Positions 1 through 16,873 of a stretch of 64,000 nucleotides of DNA are shown here, piece after piece (the stretch's first letter is position 1; every line of letters begins with the position of its first letter). The stretch comes from Pyronema omphalodes (Eukaryota; Ascomycota; Pezizomycetes; Pezizales; Pyronemataceae), in the NCBI GenBank assembly GCA_024516155.1, contig JAJJXM010000053.1, positions 186,001 to 250,000 of the forward strand, read 5' to 3'. Made by a program: the position numbers and the translations under genes. The notes beneath the pieces were generated by a model. That model was not told the origin of the DNA, did not search any database, and was given only the letters and a program-made list of their open reading frames with translations.

Positions 1-628
1 GAAAAGAAAAACACCAAACTCCTAAATATACCCCTCGAATCCTTCGGTCCTTCGGTCCTCCATAGCTTCCTCCGTAGCTGCCTCCATAGCTTCCTCCATG
101 GCTTCCTCCATAGCTTCCTCCATACCTAATTAACTATACAGCTTCACAACTCTTACTTCTCTTACTTCGCTTACTTCGCTTACTTCGCTTACTTCGCTTT
201 CTTCCAGCCTCCTTTGCGCTTATTGACAACAAACAAGAAAAAACAAACAAAAAACAATAGCTAGATTTCTGATTTCTGATTTCAATTTCATTGAAGAAAA
301 ATAAAAGAAATCTGTGAATCTGTAAATCTGTACATTTACTCTCTCTCTCTCTCTTTCCCGCTAAAAACAAATAATAAAAATAAATAGTTGATGTCCCCCA
401 TATATATATCTTAGAACATATTTCACAGATTCTCGGAGATCCTCGGAGATCCTCAGAGATTCTCCCAAAGCCAAAACCCAAAAACCAAAAACCTAAAACC
501 GAAAACTTGAAACTTGAAACTTGAAACCTAAAACCCAAAATACATATTATCGTATTTCACACTTCGGCTCTCTTGCTCACAGCTGTAGGTTTCAAGTTCA
601 CCAAGTGGTTCGCAAGTTCGCCAATCAT
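1..628. repeat. Repeat-rich left edge, no gene seen
   Basis: No credible coding region is visible. A degenerate 12-base tandem repeat (unit ATAGCTTCCTCC with variants) runs from about 60 to 124. A 9-base tandem repeat (CTTACTTCG) runs from about 155 to 198. A CT microsatellite lies near 340-356. An AAACTTG/AAACC-type repeat runs from about 475 to 540. The stretch is the 3' flank of the transcription factor gene that ends at 629. Confidence 0.7.
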
Positions 629-3296
629 CTATCCATTCAACACCGCCCAACCATCACCAGCACCCAACCAACCATCCCAACCCATTCCCATACCCTGAGC
701 ACCACTAGATCCCACCTCCTGTATCATTTCAAACAAGCCCCTACCATCCATTCCCGCATCTCTAGGGACCTGCATTCCCTGCGCCCAATCCTGATGATGA
801 TGACCACCATTTCCCCAATCCTGTTGACCACCAGCACCAGAACCAGAACCAGAGCCAGGACCACCAGAATTACCATGTGGACCACCAGCACCAGCACCAC
901 CAGCTCCATACCATCCACTTTGTACATTCACAATACCAGCAAAACTTGCAGGAGGAACCCATTCGTCCAGTCTTACTCTTTTAACAGGTCTGGTATATTC
1001 TGAGGAACATAATTGTACTGTGCTAGAGGCTAGGTTGTCGAATACATCCCGACAGGTTTGTGCGGCTGGACATAATGGGATCATGGAGGAGAGGACATCC
1101 ACGCAGGCTAGCGTGTGGAAATCTATTTGGTCTATTGTTGTGTTGCTGCGGACTAAGGGGGATTGCCAGAGGGCACAGAGGTAGGAGGTTCCTGGAGGTA
1201 GGGAGGTTATGTTAGTAAAGTTTTCCATAGACCCGCAGGTAATTCGGCCGAGTGATAAGCGGGGGAATAAAACGAGTGAGAATTGATGATGATGTAAGAA
1301 AAATGGAAAAAATACATACCAGCCATGAAAAGATTGTGACAAGCTAACCAGGAATAATTGATACTCTTCTCTCTATGTAAATGTCTGTATGCTTTAATAA
1401 TCCTTGATCCAGCATCTGCGATAATCTGATAAGCTTGAGGACCTGGTTGAGGTACTGCCGGACATAAGCCATTTAATAATAGCCTGGTTTGTTGATAATT
1501 CAAATCAACAAATGATAAATTATATCCGCATCCAGCATCTCCCTGGGTCTTTGGTGCTGTATCAATCCAATATTGTAGACGCTGCTCCATATCATGTCTC
1601 CAGGCGTCTAAATTAGCGAAGCGACGAGGAACTTCAGATGTTTGGTAGAGGATTTGTTGGATTTCGGATTGCAATTGACGGATACGGAACATATGTAACG
1701 AAACAGTTCTTGAAGATTTCCGACCAGGTGGCATAGTACGGATTCCAGATGGAGTGATGAATTCGTCATCTACATCCACAGGGAAAGGCGTCTTTATAGC
1801 ATCGTCGCTGATACCGAAAGGTCGACCGAGATAAACGCATACCTGTCGGTCAAGGGAATATGTACACCAAAATAATCGCCTTCTCTCATCGATGGTTACT
1901 GGATCCAGAGTTTTTTCTGTTCGCGCGTTTTCTTGGTGAAGGCCCATGTCGACTGCTAATCTCAGGGCAGCGCCAAGGACATACCATACCCCTGGCGCAG
2001 CAGGACGCATCAAGGAGTAGAGAGCGAGGAGAAGAACACCCTTAAGTCCGTCGAGACGGTTGTTACTGAACGCAACGCTCATGAATAAAGAGTCCATATG
2101 CATCATAGCAGCAGCATGGTATCTTTCTGGCAAGTTTTCAGAAGCCTGGCTCATTGCTGATGCTATTGCAAAACACATGAATGCAAAATATAGATCCGCA
2201 GAATGTTGTATTCGGTCAAGAATAGGATTTCCATTTTGATCACAGGTTCCATTTGGAGTTGCGGTTCCTTCTAGTTCAACGCGATCTACTGCGCGCTTGA
2301 AGATTGGTTCGAAGATTGGACGAAAGAGAATTGGGAATTGTGGGTTTGCTTGTTGGAAGTAGATTTCGATTAAATTCTCGGCGGTTTGACGATCTGGGAA
2401 AGGAGCAGGAGGAGATCGTTTTAAAGATCGAGGGATAGTAGTTGAAGAGGCGGCGGGATCGGGGGCGATATCCGATGAACTCTCTTGAGGGGCGTATGGT
2501 AATGGTGGGGTGTTGGAGGTTGGTGTTGCACTTTCAGTTCCGTCTTTGGCTTTTAGCTTTACCGCGGAGAACATCAGTCGCGCGAACCTGTTTTCGCCGT
2601 CAGCATTCCATTCCACATTCCGGAGCTTCGCAAGCTTCAGCAAGCTTCACAGGCAGACGGCCGTTGTTGTAGTACCGTCACCAACCCACGCGCAAAGGTT
2701 ACCTACGATATCCCTGAGCTTCCCCCCATAAACCCTTCTGCACTTGTCCCTTGTACACCTACAACTCCGACCTGGTTTACCAAATTCTCAATATCCGGTC
2801 TTAAATGTAGCGCCTTGTCTTGTTTCTCTTCTCTTTCCTCCTTAACCTTTAATGCTGGATCAATTCGTTCGTCGCCATTCGCTTGTTCCAATTTCAGCTC
2901 CTCCTCGAGATGTTTAACTCGCTTTTCCAACCAGTCGACATATGATCTGGGAATTTCTCTTCCAGTGGCAGCATCAATACCCACACACTCTACTCCAGCT
3001 TTTAGACAGGCCGAGCAACTTGGGAATCGTTGGTCGCATCTTGTTTTCCTGGCTCGACATCGGTTGCAAGCTTGTATACTTCTGGAAATGGTTGGACCCT
3101 TTCTGCTTGAACCAGTTGAATCCCCGAAAGTTGTAGCATGAGGAGTGGTCGGAGGGGGGATCGAAGGAGTGTTTGAAGCGGAAGAAGGAGAAGGACGCTT
3201 TTTTGTATTGGTACTGGTAGATTCTGCTGGAGATGGTGGGTTGATATTGTTAACATTGATATTGGCGTTGGGTGGTAGTTGCGACAGCTGGCTCAT
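629..3296 (-). CDS. Zn2Cys6 fungal transcription factor
   Basis: Probable nuclear DNA-binding regulator of 806 residues. Exons on the minus strand are 3296-2707, 2587-1320 and 1191-629. Both introns (119 and 128 nt) have clear GT/AG ends (GTAGGT; GTATGT) and restore frame. Residues 77-104 form a complete binuclear zinc cluster, C-x2-C-x6-C-x6-C-x2-C-x6-C, starting CNRCRARKTRCD. It is followed by a GREIPRSYVDWLEKRV linker and a short coiled coil typical of dimerising Gal4-class factors. The second exon carries the fungal-specific middle homology domain, including motifs LALYSLMRPAAPGVWYVLG, ALRLAVDMGLHQE and ERRRLFWCTYSLDRQVCVYLG. The C-terminus is rich in Gly, Gln and His and is probably disordered. 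The start is the first ATG in frame. The regulated pathway cannot be told from sequence. Confidence 0.92.
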
Positions 3297-3966
3297 GATG
3301 ACGGATGTGCCCGAAGGTGAGAGATTGGAGGTGTCGGAGTTGTGCGCGTGGTTGGGGGGATGATGGGGGTTATGTGGGACAGTAGCAGCAGCGGAAGCGA
3401 GGCTTTTGCGATCTCGTCAAAGACGGAGAACGACTGGGAAGGGACCGTCCAGGACTGGAAAAGACCGTCAACGGGCGTCAAGTGGCAGGCAAAGACGGAC
3501 AAGAACGGACAAAACGGACAAAACGGACAACGATACCCACCCAAAGTTGGCTGTTTGAACTTTCTGTTAGATGTCCGAGCTTTTTTTTTTCTTGCTTGGG
3601 TCCAACTATCTTTTTTTTCGATCCGAAGGTTGTTCCAGCAGAGCAGACAGCCTCTCCGGTAAAGGCGGAAGGATATCCACTTTACTTGATCCAGCAGAGT
3701 AACGTAACTTCTTTTAACTTTTTATGTACTTTTACTACTCGTGCTACCAATTGGATCGTGCGAGATGGCTGTCTGCTATCTGTCTGCATTTATTATTCGC
3801 CTCAGACGCGTTTAGGGATGATTTTGGGTTTCCATTTTGGGGGAGGGGGAGGGAGGGGGGGTGGGGAGAAGGGCGTGTTGGCTATGAATGGGGGGGGAAG
3901 GGGGGAGGTGGGGAGGAGGAGGGGAAGAAGAACATGTGTGGGGGGTGTGCGTGATAGTAATAGTAG

Positions 3967-4042
3967 TTATTATTATTATTATTATTGCTATTGTTATTAT
4001 TGTTATTATTGTTATTATTATTATTGTTATTATTATTATTAT
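3967..4042. repeat. (TTA/TTG)n trinucleotide microsatellite
   Basis: About 25 copies of TTA interrupted by TTG. It gives long poly-Asn or poly-Leu frames on the two strands, which are not genes. Confidence 0.95.
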
Positions 4043-4184
4043 CCATTAACCAAAAAGCAGGTATCGGGGATAGTTCATCATCATCATTATTACAGTATCC
4101 ATTAATCACAAGCAGATGGGTTATATCGGACTTATTCAGGAAGGATATATTTCCAACTCGAGCTTTCTAACAATCGGACTTTTA

Positions 4185-4203
4185 GGGGGGGGGGGGGGGG
4201 GGG
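4185..4203. repeat. Poly-G run, 19 bases
   Basis: An uninterrupted run of 19 G, one of several long G/C homopolymers in the window. Confidence 0.95.
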
Positions 4204-4828
4204 ATGGGGTAAGACATGAAGAGAGTACAATACAATAACCTGACATTCTCCGGTCGCCATCAAATCCATCAACGACTTCTTCGTGCACCATGCGAATCAT
4301 TTATACATTTAACAAGTGCACTTATTTTTTCCCCTTCCATCAAATTCCCCCATGGAAAGCAAAGGGATGAGATCCAACCAAGTTACCAGGCATGCGTACC
4401 TGCTTCCAGAATCCACAGTTCCAATGAAATAAAAAATAAAAAACCCCAAGCCCTGTCGTGTTCGTTTCCGCTGAACTGAAGGGCTGAATAAAGGCTGAAT
4501 TGAATGAATAAAGCACAAGCTCTGGTGACATACATAAGGGAGAGATAGATACACTGCTACCACCACCCAGCAGCAGCGGCGGCGGCGGCGGCCGGCCAGC
4601 CCTGTAAAATACAGGCATGGTTCAATCCCATAAATCTCTAGTTTTATGATGGCACCAATACACAATAGTACATAGCACCGCTGCACTAGAGCACCGTAAA
4701 TACATATCGAAGCTAAGAGTTTATGGTGCAAAACTTAGTCCCTTCTTTCCATCCCTCCAAGTCCAAGCGTCGTACGATGACTTACCTTGGCCCTAGCAGA
4801 TGCTACCTAGCCTGGCAAGGACATATCC

Positions 4829-4834
4829 GTCGTT

Positions 4835-4865
<31 letters not shown>

Positions 4866-4897
4866 TCGTTCGTTCGTTCGTTCGTTCGTTCGTTCGC
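4829..4897. repeat. (TTCG)n tetranucleotide array
   Basis: About 16 near-perfect copies of the TTCG/CGTT unit, flanked by unique sequence. Read on the plus strand it encodes a Val-Arg-Ser-Phe repeat that is not a gene. Confidence 0.95.
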
Positions 4898-6119
4898 AAG
4901 CCTATACATACACCCCAAGGTCCCACCTATAATCCCCGGTTAGTTGGTTCATCCCCATTGGTTGATTAACTGGTTGGTTGGTCGGTTGGGTTGGGTTGTC
5001 TCCACCAAGTCCACTCCGTTACATACATACATACAGGACATAGGTAACCTCGGGTTTAAGACGCTCGTGGCTCAGTATGTATGTAGATCTTTTTTTGAAA
5101 ATGTGTTACATAATTTTCTATCATTTCCATAGTACCATACAGACATAGATAGATCCCGATTTATATGATGATGATGACAACTACAACTTCATCTTGTCAC
5201 CTTACTTTTTGGGGTATTGGTCCGTGCTGGTGGTTGTTATTGTTGTTGATGTTGGTGTGATGCATTTGTTTTTATTTATTTATCCTGATGATCTCCTATC
5301 CTTACTCATTGTTCAAGTCCGAGGAGATACAGGATACAGGATACGGGATGTAAATACCATGTGTATTTGATAGGATGGGATAGGACAGGATACGTATACG
5401 GGATACTGGACAGACCGACAGACATCCTTTTCGTTGCGTAAAAAAATAAAAACGGTAAAAAAAAAAAATCTAAAAAAAAAAATAGTTAAAAAAATTAAAA
5501 ATCAATCGAATAAATAAAAAAAACAAAAGCCGCCCAAAAATCAGTCAAGTAAAAAAATTTAAAAATAAAAACTTCAAAGCATAGGCTTTTGAATATCCCA
5601 TATCCATTTCATCCTATATTGAAATGCAAACGAATCATATATATCCACAAAATAAAATATGGAGTTCTTGAGTATAACAAGAATAACGCATACATACAAG
5701 CATACAAGCTTTTTACAGATTTACAACTGGGTTACAGCTAGGTTATAGTCATACCTAATCCGTCATACCATATCCGGAATCTATGTAGAATTAATAATCC
5801 TCTGGGATCTGTAGATTAATTTTAAGGGGTGCATAAAGGGGAGAGAGGGGGTGCATAAAATCAAGCATATGGGCACCATAAAACCAAAGCAAAGTAAGGA
5901 TACAGTCGTATAAAAGCATAAAACAAAATCAAAATTGCATACATACCTGGAGGATAAGAGGATCATTAAATAGAAGCATCGGCATATTAGCATACCCTCC
6001 TCTCTGCCGTCACGGGCATCAGGACTTACAAATCACGAGCATCTTACATTAACTTCAGGCTTAAGCTTCATCAAGCTTCCGCCAAGTAAACATACCCTCA
6101 ATCAAAATTTCATAATCAA

Positions 6120-6137
6120 CCCCCCCCCCCCCCCCCC
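6120..6137. repeat. Poly-C run, 18 bases
   Basis: An uninterrupted run of 18 C in intergenic DNA. Confidence 0.95.
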
Positions 6138-7008
6138 ATAGACTGTTGCCTATGCCATGCCATGCTATGTTATGTTATGTCATGCATTAATCTCCCCATC
6201 CATCTCTAATCAAGATCTACAAGCCAACCAGCAGCAAACCCTGAATCCTCGGCGAAGCATCCGAACTCGGTACAATCAATGCATCAGCATCAGCATCGGT
6301 GCATCGGTGCACGCCGTATAATCCGTAATCCGTAATCCGTGTAATCCGAATAACCAGTAACCAGTAACCCCTGTACCTATACAAGGTGACAAAATGACAA
6401 GGTGAAACACCACCAGCGTAAGCCCACCACCATCACCACCACACCGCACCAAGTTGCCGTGAGATCCGAAGCTCGAAGCCTAGCTACAACGGGGAATAGA
6501 TCCATATACTCTGGCTAACTGGGGACTAGGGACTGGTTATGTAACTCCTTATGGATTAGTTGCGGTTGGTTATAAAACGGCGGTATGGCGGTATGGTGGT
6601 ATGGCGGTACACTACCAGATTAAGCTTCCTGTGCTAGCTGCTTGGGGGCTTGGGGGCTTGGGGCTGGAGAATGAAGGATGGAGAATGGGGGATGGTTGCT
6701 TGCACCATACATATACATAACGGTATAACGGTTAACCACGAGGACGCTCATCCGCACAACAGCGACCAACCAGCCTACATACCAGGGCTGTTGTTAATAC
6801 AGTATTAGGGATTTGGTATGCTTTATTATGGTACAAGATTATGTAAAGGTAGGTTCGCACCGGATTTCGGGGAAGGAACTGTCATCGGTTATTCATATGC
6901 TACATTACAGTACAGTACAGTATAGGCTTCCGATGGTGTTGATAGTGTTGCTGTAAGGTGGGTATATTTATGGATATGGGTATGGATATGGGTATGTACG
7001 AGGTGCTG

Positions 7009-7069
7009 GACAAAAGTGACCGTCACCCCGCGCGGCGCTTAGCACAGAAAAGTGACGGTCACTTTTGTC
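7009..7069. repeat. 18-bp perfect inverted repeat, 25-nt spacer
   Basis: The left arm GACAAAAGTGACCGTCAC (7009-7026) is the exact reverse complement of the right arm GTGACGGTCACTTTTGTC (7052-7069). The 25-nt spacer is GC-rich at first. The right arm with its left flank is itself almost a palindrome (AAAAGTGAC, one base, GTCACTTTT). It could be a strong hairpin, a binding site for a dimeric protein, or the remnant of a very small inverted-repeat element. No adjacent target-site duplication is obvious. Confidence 0.9.
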
Positions 7070-7165
7070 ACGGTACCGTACATATGAATCACCAGTACCA
7101 CTCTTCATCTTTTGAGTTCGGTGTTCGGAGTTCTAGGTTTTAAGCTCGGGATTCCATCTCTCCAA

Positions 7166-7204
7166 AGACTCTGAAGTATCTGAAGTATCTGAAGTATCTG
7201 AAGT
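7166..7204. repeat. 9-base tandem repeat (TCTGAAGTA)
   Basis: About four copies of a 9-base unit in intergenic DNA. Confidence 0.85.
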
Positions 7205-7737
7205 ACGAACCAGCTCCGGGGAATATTTCTTGCGTATGCTATAAAGCTTCTTTCGTAGACTATACCCCCCCATATTCAAAACTGGATATGCAAGACTTTT
7301 ATAGGACATACAAAGCACAAAACACGGAACAGAGGAAGAGGAAGAGAAATATCATACATCATACATCATACATCATACACCATTCATATCGCATCATAAT
7401 TACATGATATGTACATCCATCATCAATAATAATAGTCATAATCATAATCATAAAATCATAAAATCATGAACATCAACAACAACCTCAACCTCATAACAAA
7501 ACAGGGTATCACTAATCCCTAATCACCAATCCATAATCAAAACTCCCGCCATTGACCCCCAAAAATAAAAAAAAAACAATCAAACGCCAGCAACCAGAAA
7601 TCAGCGACCGGAGACCAGAGACCATGTCCCTATCAATTCTACTTACAGGCATCTCCCTTATGCTCTGGACTCGGACTTGGACTTGAACTCGCTGGTGTCT
7701 TATCGCTTCCAGTGGGTGAATCATTAAGCTTCTGTAG

Positions 7738-7930
7738 CTTGAAGCTCGAAGCTCGAAGCTCGAAGCTCGAAGCTCTCTTGAGATGGTTCCGTTATTTGTA
7801 TATGGCTTGGAGTAAGCTTCCTGGAGCTTCCTGGAGCTTCATTCAGTTTCGTTCAGCTTCATTTAAAGCTTTATTCAGTTCCACTCAGTTCCACTCAGTT
7901 CCACTCAGTTCCACTCAGTTTCGCTAAAGC
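7738..7930. repeat. Cluster of short tandem repeats
   Basis: It contains a 7-base repeat (GAAGCTC, about 7740-7772), a repeat of AGCTTCCTGG near 7814-7840, and about five copies of a 10-base unit (AGTTCCACTC, about 7875-7920). No gene is apparent. Confidence 0.85.
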
Positions 7931-8146
7931 TTCACTCAGCTTCGCTAAGGCTTCACTTAGTTTCGTTCAGGCCATCACCGCTTGCCGGTTTCCTTCACCC
8001 CAAGCTCCGATTCCCAGAGATAGTCTTTCTTCTCATCCTCATGCTCCTCTCACCTCCATCTCCTCTTCTGCTATTCCATTACTTCCCCTCATTCAGCCCC
8101 GCCCCTCCCTCCCCCTCCCCCAGACTTCACCCTTCACGCTTAATCC

Positions 8147-11100
8147 TTAATCCTCTCTCAACATCCTCAACAAAAACTCCCTATAACTCCCCTTTGTAGC
8201 ATGAAGTATACGTTCTCCAACACTAATCTTAAACTTCTTCTTAAACGCTCTCTTCACCCTATTCAAATGTTTAAGTTCCCAGTGCATCCTACAAGCTCTA
8301 GTAATCAATAAATCTTCCCTTCCTTGTTCTACCGCCGCCGTTATTGCTTGGTCCAATAACTTAGCGTCTCGGAGGGGCTTGTCTAATGCACCAGCTAGGA
8401 CATGGAGGAGTGTTTCTCCCTAATAATGATAATGATCAGCATTGAACCCGGTGGAGGTGGAGGTGGAAGTGGAGCTTGATTAAAGAATAACATCAATGAC
8501 GAACAGGGTGTTTTTTTTAAGATACGATACGCGAAAAAGCTCGCAAGAGGGGAAGGAAGGGGGAAAATGGAAATGGAAAGGAAAAGATCATTTCCGGGAT
8601 TTCCCCGATGAGCTCGTGAGCTCATGAGCGTTGGATCGCCTATCTATGAGCCATGTGGCCTCTCGGAATCTTTTTTTGGAGGGGGGAGGGGAATGCGAAT
8701 TTGGATGAATGGATGGATGGAAGGATACGGAATTAGGAATGGGAAAAATTCCGGATTGGAGATTGCCGCTCGGTCGCGCGTGCGCTCGGAGCTTCAAAGC
8801 GGAGGAAATTCGTTGATCAGCGCAAAAACGCGTGTCTCAGCCTTATCATCGGAGCGACGCGTCTCCTGCAATCCGCTATGTATGCTTGTGTGTACAGCAC
8901 CAGCCTTCGGCAACTCCGAGGGCATCGGCCGAAACCCACGAATTCCGTACGGACTTGAGCCGCATGTCCGGTCGATCATCTCGGATTATCTCTGTGTAGA
9001 GCCCACACCACTGTTGCAGTACTCGTAGATAGCCGTCGATACCTCGGTCGCATCACCACAGCCCAGCCTTGGTCATGGTTTTATACTCGGTATCGGGGGA
9101 TGAAATAAAAAAGAAAAAAGGGGAAATAAAGAAAACGTTAACGATAGGAACAGAGAACTTACCGCCAAATTCTTTGAATGCTTCCTAATATCCTTTGCCA
9201 AATCTCTTCCAAACCTTTGCTTATACTGCAAACTTATCTCCATCAACGCTAAATCATTCCTTTGTACAATGATTCCAATCATCTCCGTCTCACCACCCGA
9301 CGGTCTTTCCAGGAGGCTATACAACTTTTCCACATCCCTCGCCACATTATCCAAATAAACTCTTTCATCCTTCTCCATTTTTGTGCAAGACAACTGTGTC
9401 ATGACCGCTAATCGGAATTTATCAGCCATCAACTCCTCTGCCACTGCCTTCTCCAGACTGCCGCCATATTTAGCATCTCTAAAAGCCGCCTTAATCGCCG
9501 CCGTTTCAATATTTGATTTCCCCATCAAAGACTCAATCAGCAATTCATTCCTAGTCTCCTTTTTCTGGTACCAACTATTGGCAAACCAAGCCTCAGATTC
9601 ATAAGGCCCAAGAGCAACTGCAAATGCCAGTTTTCCAAACGGAGTAGAAGTAGTGAAAACACTCTTGATATGTTTTGCCAGATTTACACTGTTATAAATC
9701 TTCTTATACTCTCGTTTCAACGCTGATAATTGCTGCATCGTCAACGTGGGAAGAATATCAATCAACGGCTCTGTTTGAGGACGAGTGAAGGTATGTTTAA
9801 GCTCCTGTAATAACCTCTGCGCGTCCGGAAGAGGGTTGTAGACTACTACAGGCTTCTTTGATTTCTTTTCGACCTCAGGTTCCGATTCGGAGTCGGAACG
9901 GGCGGGAGGGTGGTAGGGGTTTACAGTGGCTGGCTGACTATACGCCGACGAAGGAGGAGGAGGGATGATGGAGGCATTGTAGGATTGCTGACCCTGACCC
10001 GGTGCAACGGCGGGGTTGTATGACGGGTTGCTAGATTCGCCGTTGTAGCTTGGACGAGAATGGGCACCGAGTGAACCGAGTGATGCGCTATGCCCGTGCT
10101 GTGGTTTGGGGTAAGCGGGAGGTCCGAGGGAGAAGCTGCCGGATACCTGGTGTTTACCAGCCGAGAGTGATCCCGAAGCAGAGAAGCGAGGGGGACTGTG
10201 TGGGGGGCCATTGGAAGGGTTAAAGTTTGGTGAAGGCATGGGAGAGATGGATTGGTAGGTTCCATGGTAAGGTTGAAGCGCCGGAGAAGGAGGCGGAAAT
10301 GCGCCGCCTGACGCACCCACTGTCATACTGTTGCCATAACCTGGGATAGTAAGACTTGCACTAGTAGCGGGCTGGATGTTGGCATATGTTCCATGGGCGC
10401 TTGATGCGCTCGGTGACCCACTGCCGCTGAAACCAGCAATAGAAAGATTTCCAAGTTTATTGGAAACTTTCTTTCCTAAACTGCCGCCGCTCAGTCGCCC
10501 GGGACCATTTTCGTTAATCTTTACACCGGAGCTAGAAGTCACGGCTATGGAATGGTGTAAGGACGAGCTTGTAGCTTGGTCCGATAATACCTGCGCATAG
10601 TAATCGGTGTTGTTCCACTGTTGAGGCGCCTGACCAGGTGGGTAGACTTTTCCCGCACCCTCGCCGGGCATCAACCCAGGGTGGTTCGGGTCCAGCTGCG
10701 GTGGCGGCGATGGGTCTCCACCATAGGGTCTGGGGCCAATATTAGGGCCGTCAGTCTGGTATTGAAAGACAGTCTGTACGGCTGGGCGGCCTTGTCCAGG
10801 GTAGGATGCGGGTAGTGGTGGTGCGGATACGGTAGGATGGGGAGAGGAGTGATTGGAGCCGGGGCCAGATGCCGGATAGTATGTGGTGCCGATTGGAGGC
10901 GGGCCTGAATAAGGTGCCACCAAAGGCGAGTTTGGGTGCGATCCTGTGAATGATGGCCCCGCAGGAGGCGCAAGCCCGACAGGCAAAGTAACTGCGACTC
11001 CGTATGAGATTGTGCCGTTTTCATCGGGCGAGGGGTAAAGGACGTATGACACTACCTTGTCCATTGTACTTTGTTGTAACAGAGGGTGCGCTGGCACTGT

Positions 11101-11440
11101 GGGAATGTCCATACCCGTATGTAGAGGGCTTCAGAGCACCGTGCGGAACACCGCCGACACTCCTCGCAGTCTGTTCACCACCTCGGAGATCTGTGGGTGG
11201 AGAGCGTGAATGCGATCGTTTTCCGCTGTTTCTGGAGAGTTCTGACTCGTCTGCTGACCCCTCCTCATCCTCCGAGTCATGGCGCTCATAGCGGCCCCGA
11301 CTTCGAGACCGACTGCGGTTGCGGGGTGAAACGTTTAGTGATTCCATTGCGTCGCGCTCATTCTCTTCGCGCAATTTCTGCGCACGCCTAGCAGCTTTGT
11401 AGGCGGCGTATTCGGCGGTGTTTCTGTCCGGTTTTGGCAT
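8147..11440 (-). CDS. anxC4: Annexin, fungal C4 type
   Basis: Membrane/phospholipid-binding annexin of about 828 residues. The model has exons 11440-11056, 10991-9163 and 8419-8147 (minus strand). The N-terminal half is disordered: an Arg/Ser dipeptide stretch (RNRSRSRSRGRYERH) followed by several hundred Pro/Gly/Ser/Tyr-rich residues. The C-terminal 400 residues hold degenerate annexin repeats, for example LIDILPTLTMQQLSALKREY, FGKLAFAVALGPYESEAW, and the last repeat GETLLHVLAGALDKPLRDAK with ATKGSYREFLLRMLRED. The classical GxGTD calcium-binding motif is not seen, as in other divergent fungal C4 annexins, so calcium dependence is doubtful. The 64-nt first intron has a weak donor (GTAGTG); it is the solution I found that joins the two frames. 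The last intron, 9162-8420, is 743 nt, far longer than any other here. The downstream exon plainly continues the repeat. Confidence 0.88.
8420..9162 (-). other. Unusually long (743 nt) annexin intron
   Basis: The donor GTAAGT follows codons for KHSKNLA, and the acceptor TTATTAG precedes GGAGAAACA. The join is phase 0 and gives a seamless annexin repeat. Inside, 8740-9060 looks different from the repeat-rich spacer DNA. It is open on both strands: a 134-codon ATG frame on plus (8624-9028), and on minus a 58-codon frame without its own early ATG (9052-8876, including DGYLRVLQQWCGLYTEIIRD). Neither matches a family I know. Confidence 0.7.
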
Positions 11441-15704
<4,264 letters not shown>

Positions 15705-16873
15705 ATTTTAGATGTTGATTTTTGGCGGGCGTCATAGAGTGCTTTTATTATATATACCTATTTCTTTTTGGTTACATGTTTTTGGAAGGGAGTTTTTGGG
15801 CTGTTCCGATATGCGTAATGTAGGGAGGAACTAAAAAATGGGATTTCTTTTGTATGTCCGTGTATGATTAGATACATTCTCATAGATATCATTGCGAGTC
15901 TATACCTTTTGGACAATGAATTAGTTTATTGGAAGAAATGGAGTGTTTATGGAAAGTGAGAAGGTGACCAGTCAACCAATTGAAACACGAGATGAGATGA
16001 GATGAGGACTGAGTAGCGAAATGAGTGCAGAATTATTAAAAACGGTCAAGTGACGAGATGAGTGTTGAATACGGAATTGAGTGCAGAAATGACAAAAATC
16101 ATGGTGAATGCTTTTTTTTGTGTTTGTGTTGTCGGAGAGCTGGAATTGACGAAAGATATGTTGTACATTCATCATCATAGCCGTAGTGCAAAAGCAGACT
16201 GAAGCTACCCCCCACAGCTATCCGCCTCTAACGTACCCCGAGCCATGGGGAAGCTCGCTCCTTCTCGCCAATTCACCCCAATCCAACCCAATTCACCCCA
16301 ATTCACCCCAATTCGCCCCAAGACTTTAATTCCTCTTCCCATTCCCGTTTCCATCGTCCCAATTTGCTCTTTGATCTGCTGCCGTAGCACAAATCTGGGT
16401 TGGCCGCGGCTCAAAATAGATCAGGGTTTCATTGCCAGAGCCAGAACCAGAGCCAGAGCGACCCGGGCGAGCTTTGGCAAAGTTGTAAAGTGTCCTTTCC
16501 AGGCCACATGAAGGACAACAGCTGAAACCCACTGGCCTCTCCCCGCAACAACCAAAACGCAGCCAATTGGGTGCTGGTGTTTTTCCTAATCTTTCTATTG
16601 CTCAACGTGTTCTTCGTAACCCTCTTCTTTGACCGTTTATTCATTTGGCGTAAGTTGGTCGTTTTAGCATATCGCTGCTGTCCGCTGCATGAGAGAGCAC
16701 TGCGGAGGAGTCTTCTCCTGATAGCAACCCCTGACCAAGTTTATTCGGATTTCACCAGAAGCTCCAACATATACCTTCCACACTTGTGAACTCCCATCAC
16801 ACGAACACCACCGACCACTGTCAATCCATCCGACAACACCACACCACATACCCGAGTCTGAGCTGCCACGACG
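15705..16873. other. Spacer between MET3 and PMT1
   Basis: Contains the MET3 3' flank and the PMT1 promoter. A 10-base tandem repeat (AATTCACCCC-type, about five copies) lies at 16270-16322, roughly 550 bases before the PMT1 ATG. No gene is seen. Confidence 0.6.

Larger units (their letters stand above)
3297..8146. other. Long intergenic spacer with simple repeats
   Basis: Nearly 5 kb without a gene I can support. It holds the upstream region of the transcription factor (3297 onward), a trinucleotide tract, poly-G and poly-C runs, a (TTCG)n array, AT-rich runs near 5450-5570, an 18-bp perfect inverted repeat at 7009-7069, and several short tandem repeats at 7160-7930. Open frames here are short and low in complexity. 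Confidence 0.6.
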
